Part shown: positions 5,228-7,634 of the stretch, in pieces
Layout: every line of letters starts with the position of its first letter
How positions within the stretch are numbered: the stretch's first letter is position 1
Assembly (NCBI GenBank): GCA_015492115.1
Contig: WGFS01000087.1
Span: 1 to 7,634, forward strand
Length of the DNA: 7,634 nt
Direction: 5' to 3'
Source: Aquificaceae bacterium
GTDB lineage: Bacteria > Aquificota > Aquificia > Aquificales > Aquificaceae
Translations under genes and position numbers: made by a program
Notes under the pieces: model-generated
Database searches by the model: none
Told to the model about the DNA's origin: nothing
The model's input: the letters and a program-made list of their open reading frames with translations, nothing else

Positions 5228-5984
5228 CTTTCAACCCCATGAGTTTTTCAAGCCTGTCCCTGAGTATCTCAGGATCCAGGTTCCTTTCAAGATTGCCCTC
5301 AACCGCGAGTGATATCTCCCCTGTCTCTTCTGAGACAACGACCGCGATCGCATCGCTCTCCTCGCTTATACCGAGGGCAGCCCTGTGCCTTGTCCCGTAC
5401 TTCTTTGGAAGCTCAACGGTCTTGGAGAGGGGGAGGACGCAGGAGGCAAAGGCTATTCTCTCCCCCCTTATTACCACAGCCCCGTCATGGAGGGGTGTCA
5501 TCGGATAGAAGATCGTTATCAGAAGCTCCACCGACACGATCGCATCTATGTAAACACAACCTTCCACAATATCTTCAATGTCCTGACTCCTCTCTATAAC
5601 GATCAGGGCTCCTATCTGCCTGTCTGACATGAACCTGCATGCCCTGACTACCCTTTCAATGGTTCTCTCTTCAAGAGAGGTGAACTTTATGACCTTTGTC
5701 TTCTCGCTGATCCTCGCAAGGGTCTTCCTGATCTCCGGCTGGAATATAACCACTATTGAGAAGAGTCCGAGGGTCCAGAGCTTCTCAAATATCCAGGAGA
5801 GTGTCCTCAGCTGAACGATCTCAGCTATAAACCAGAAAACCCCAATGAAGACCAGACCTCTGAGTATCTGAAAACCCTTGGTAACCGCAAGGAAGTAGAT
5901 TATTCCGTATATGAATACAGCTACCGCGAGTATGTCTATAAGGTCTCTTAAGCCGAAGAGCTCCCTGAGGAGGTCAAACAGCAT
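5214..5984 (-). CDS. cdaA: Diadenylate cyclase, CdaA/DacA type
   Basis: This enzyme makes cyclic di-AMP from two ATP at the inner face of the cytoplasmic membrane. The 256-residue protein has the CdaA layout: three N-terminal membrane helices (about 17-34, 40-57 and 62-81), a short helical linker, and a DisA_N cyclase domain (about 100-225). Both catalytic motifs are intact: DGA (167-169, in PLHDGAVVI) and RHR (199-201, in GTRHRAALG). Length is slightly below the roughly 270 residues of Firmicute CdaA. The start overlaps the end of folP by 11 bases, with GTGAGGA (complement of 5991-5997) six bases upstream; the stop overlaps cdaR by 14 bases. folP followed by cdaA and ybbR is a known arrangement in several bacterial phyla. 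Identity is firm. Confidence 0.97.
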   Translation of the reverse strand: MLFDLLRELFGLRDLIDILAVAVFIYGIIYFLAVTKGFQILRGLVFIGVFWFIAEIVQLRTLSWIFEKLWTLGLFSIVVIFQPEIRKTLARISEKTKVIKFTSLEERTIERVVRACRFMSDRQIGALIVIERSQDIEDIVEGCVYIDAIVSVELLITIFYPMTPLHDGAVVIRGERIAFASCVLPLSKTVELPKKYGTRHRAALGISEESDAIAVVVSEETGEISLAVEGNLERNLDPEILRDRLEKLMGLKDEAS

Positions 5985-7167
5985 CGTAGGTCCTCACCGC
6001 GTCCAGTAGTGCAAGAAACTCCCTCGTCTCCTTAACGTCGTGCACCCTGACTATCTGTGCTCCCTGAAGCACCGCAGGAGCGACAGCCCCCAGGCTCCCG
6101 TAGAGCCTCTCCCTCGGTTCCGTCCGTCTGTTTAGAAAACTTTCCAAGATAAGTCCTATGAAGGATTTTCTTGAAACCCCTACCATGAGGGGCTTTCCCA
6201 GTATCCTCAGCTCCCCAAACCTCCTGAGGATCTCCACGTTGTGCTCCGGAAGTTTCCCAAAGCCTATTCCCGGGTCAAGGATCAGGTTCTCCTCCCTTCT
6301 GTAACCTGTCTCAAGGAGCTTTTTTACCCTCTCTTCCAGCCAGCCCTTTATCTCCCCGACAACGTCGTCATAGACTATAGGCTCTGTCTTCCAGGTCTCG
6401 GGTCTTCCCTTTATGTGGTTTATCACGTAGGGGCAGTTGTATCTGGAGACGATCTCGTACATGTTTTCGTCAAAGGTTCCACCGCTTATGTCGTTTATTA
6501 TGTCCGCTCCCTCCTCAAGGCACACCCTTGCGGTCTCCGACTTGCAGGTGTCTACCGATATCCAGACCTCCGGGAGCTCTTTCCTCACGAGCTTCAGAAC
6601 AGGGAGAACCCTCCTTAGCTCCTCCTCCGCGCTTATCCTCTCGGAGCCGGGTCTCGTGGATTCCCCTCCTATGTCTATTATCTCCGCTCCCTCCTCGTGC
6701 ATCTGTATTGCCCTCCTGAGGGCATCCTCTGGCTTGTCGTAGAGTCCGCCGTCGGAGAAGGAGTCGGGGGTGACGTTCAGGACACCCATTATCGCTGTCT
6801 TGAGCCCGAGGGGAAGGATCTTCCTGTTGTACTGGAGCTGGAAGCTCTTCCTCCTGAACCTTATCAGTGCCTCAAGTATCTCCCTCGCGAGAGCTTTAGT
6901 CTCCGGGTAACTAACGAGCTCAGAGCAGAAGTTCCTTACGCTTGCCTCGCTCCCACAGAGGGCGAACCTGTTTCCATTTGAGAAGATAGAGAGCCCACTC
7001 TTCTGGGCGGATAGGAATATGGGCTCTGGGTTTTCGGAGAACTCAAAGTAGAGGCAGTGGAATATTCCCTCAAAAGCCCTCTCCTCTGCCTCCTTGAAGA
7101 AGACCCCCACCCTTTCCTTCAGAAACTTGTAAAAGTGGTCTTTGTCGGAGAAGTGTTTTATGAGCAT
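5974..7167 (-). CDS. folP: Dihydropteroate synthase with about 115-residue N-terminal extension
   Basis: DHPS condenses 6-hydroxymethyldihydropterin diphosphate with p-aminobenzoate to give dihydropteroate in folate synthesis. The catalytic TIM barrel spans about 118-390 and keeps the family motifs: NVTPDSFSDGG (131-141), GGESTRPGS (167-175), SVDT (204-207), NDISGG (225-230), LDPGIGFGK (297-305), SRKSFIG (332-338) and the C-terminal VRVHDV. The usual MHMxGTP segment reads NHIKGRP (250-256), a small deviation. The first 115 residues are not part of the barrel; similar extensions occur in longer DHPS proteins of several thermophiles and anaerobes, and their role is unknown to me. The ATG at 7167 has no good ribosome binding site and begins nine bases after the stop of the upstream gene, in the same frame, so re-initiation is likely. 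The TGA overlaps cdaA by 11 bases. Confidence 0.97.
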   Translation of the reverse strand: MLIKHFSDKDHFYKFLKERVGVFFKEAEERAFEGIFHCLYFEFSENPEPIFLSAQKSGLSIFSNGNRFALCGSEASVRNFCSELVSYPETKALAREILEALIRFRRKSFQLQYNRKILPLGLKTAIMGVLNVTPDSFSDGGLYDKPEDALRRAIQMHEEGAEIIDIGGESTRPGSERISAEEELRRVLPVLKLVRKELPEVWISVDTCKSETARVCLEEGADIINDISGGTFDENMYEIVSRYNCPYVINHIKGRPETWKTEPIVYDDVVGEIKGWLEERVKKLLETGYRREENLILDPGIGFGKLPEHNVEILRRFGELRILGKPLMVGVSRKSFIGLILESFLNRRTEPRERLYGSLGAVAPAVLQGAQIVRVHDVKETREFLALLDAVRTYDAV

Positions 7168-7176
7168 GTAATTATT

Positions 7177-7634
7177 TTAAAGGTTAGCCCTCTCAAAGAA
7201 CAGGCTCAGGCTCTCCCCGAGCTTCTCCCTGACCTCCACCATTCTCACCTCGTCCTTTTCGAGCGGTTCCCAGTCCATGTACATATCCCTGTTTATCTCT
7301 ATCTGTATCCAGGGCTTAGGGTTCATTCCGTAAGTCCTCGTTATGTAGCCCCCAGCAAAGGGTTCGTTTATGCTCACCTCCTCCTCTGGAAGCCCGAAGA
7401 CCTCCATAAGGCACCTCCTCAGAACCTCTGTAAGCTCCCTCGGACAGGCTCTTCCATGGAAGTCCCCGAGGCAAAAGGAGGGTCTCCTCCCCCTGTCGGG
7501 AGCTATCTTGGGGGCTGTGGGAGCCATGGAGTGGCAGTCAAAGGCTATCAGGACTTCCTCTCTCTTCAACTCCTCCTTGATCTTCTCGTGGTAGGGGAAG
7601 TAGTACCTCCTCAGGAGCTCCTCCACGAGCTCAC
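7177..7634 (-). CDS. N-formylglutamate amidohydrolase family protein, 5'-truncated by window edge
   Basis: The frame is open to the right edge and ends at TAA (7177-7179). About 151 C-terminal codons are present; the family usually has about 100 residues more at the N-terminus, so the GTG at 7626 is probably internal. Family features seen: YFPYHEKI near the edge, then DCHSM, RRPSFCLGD with FHGRACP, NEPFAGGYITRTYG, and IQIEINRDMYMD near the C-terminus. N-formylglutamate deformylases split N-formylglutamate into formate and glutamate in histidine degradation, but many family members act on other or unknown N-acyl or N-formyl substrates. No hut gene is visible here. The gene precedes folP by nine bases and probably shares its transcript. 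Family membership is firm; the substrate is not. Confidence 0.9.
   Translation of the reverse strand, partial: ELVEELLRRYYFPYHEKIKEELKREEVLIAFDCHSMAPTAPKIAPDRGRRPSFCLGDFHGRACPRELTEVLRRCLMEVFGLPEEEVSINEPFAGGYITRTYGMNPKPWIQIEINRDMYMDWEPLEKDEVRMVEVREKLGESLSLFFERANL

Noticed and set aside
6500..6710. Near-identical strings at about 6503-6516 and 6683-6696 in folP that look like a direct repeat
   Set aside because: They encode two similar turns of the DHPS barrel (EEGADIIND and EEGAEIIDI) with the same codons. This is family structure, not a mobile or regulatory repeat.
6241..6981. Plus-strand open frames opposite folP
   Set aside because: They overlap one another and mirror DHPS motifs. There is no ribosome binding site or plausible protein.
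7168..7200. Promoter for folP in the AT-rich stretch before its ATG (TAAAAT on the minus strand)
   Set aside because: No -35-like element lies at a suitable distance, and a start there would leave almost no leader. Co-transcription with the upstream gene is simpler.

Overview
The window is 7.6 kb of densely packed bacterial chromosome, most likely from the Aquificaceae (an Aquifex / Hydrogenivirga-type thermophile). The evidence is codon choice (AGG/AGA for Arg, ATA for Ile), Lys/Glu-rich proteins, almost no intergenic DNA, short gene overlaps throughout, and an A-type iron-sulfur carrier protein closely resembling the one I remember from Aquifex. This assignment is recognition from memory, not a database match. 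I see no insertion sequence, CRISPR array, tRNA, rRNA or phage gene.

Layout: two convergent operons meet at one hairpin terminator near 4.84 kb. The left, plus-strand operon (1-4822) reads: trpS (5' end cut by the window edge), a membrane-anchored PHP-family phosphoesterase, an 80-residue orphan, a membrane GGDEF diguanylate cyclase, a QueD/PTPS-like pterin enzyme, pdxA, a LapA-domain membrane protein, and an IscA/ErpA-type Fe-S carrier. From trpS to the LapA gene every junction overlaps, by 1 to 35 bases. The Fe-S carrier stands 40 bases apart with its own strong ribosome binding site and a possible promoter. The right, minus-strand operon, read from the right edge, is: N-formylglutamate amidohydrolase (5' end cut by the window edge), folP with an N-terminal extension, cdaA (diadenylate cyclase) and cdaR (YbbR protein).

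How the genes fit together: the left operon mixes translation (a TrpRS with a complete Cys motif for a [4Fe-4S] cluster), cofactor synthesis (pterin, pyridoxal phosphate, Fe-S) and c-di-GMP signalling. The right operon joins folate synthesis to c-di-AMP synthesis. The pterin enzyme may link the two. It lacks the catalytic Cys and His of QueD and carries a Glu beside the zinc-binding HGH motif, as in PTPS-III proteins that bypass FolB in folate synthesis; folP, two steps later in that pathway, lies in the facing operon.

Most of the window is recognisable housekeeping content. The points most worth following are the pterin enzyme's altered active site, the Fe-S motif and roughly 65-residue insertion in TrpS, the PHP-orphan-GGDEF cluster, and the terminator hairpin that contains the cdaR stop codon.
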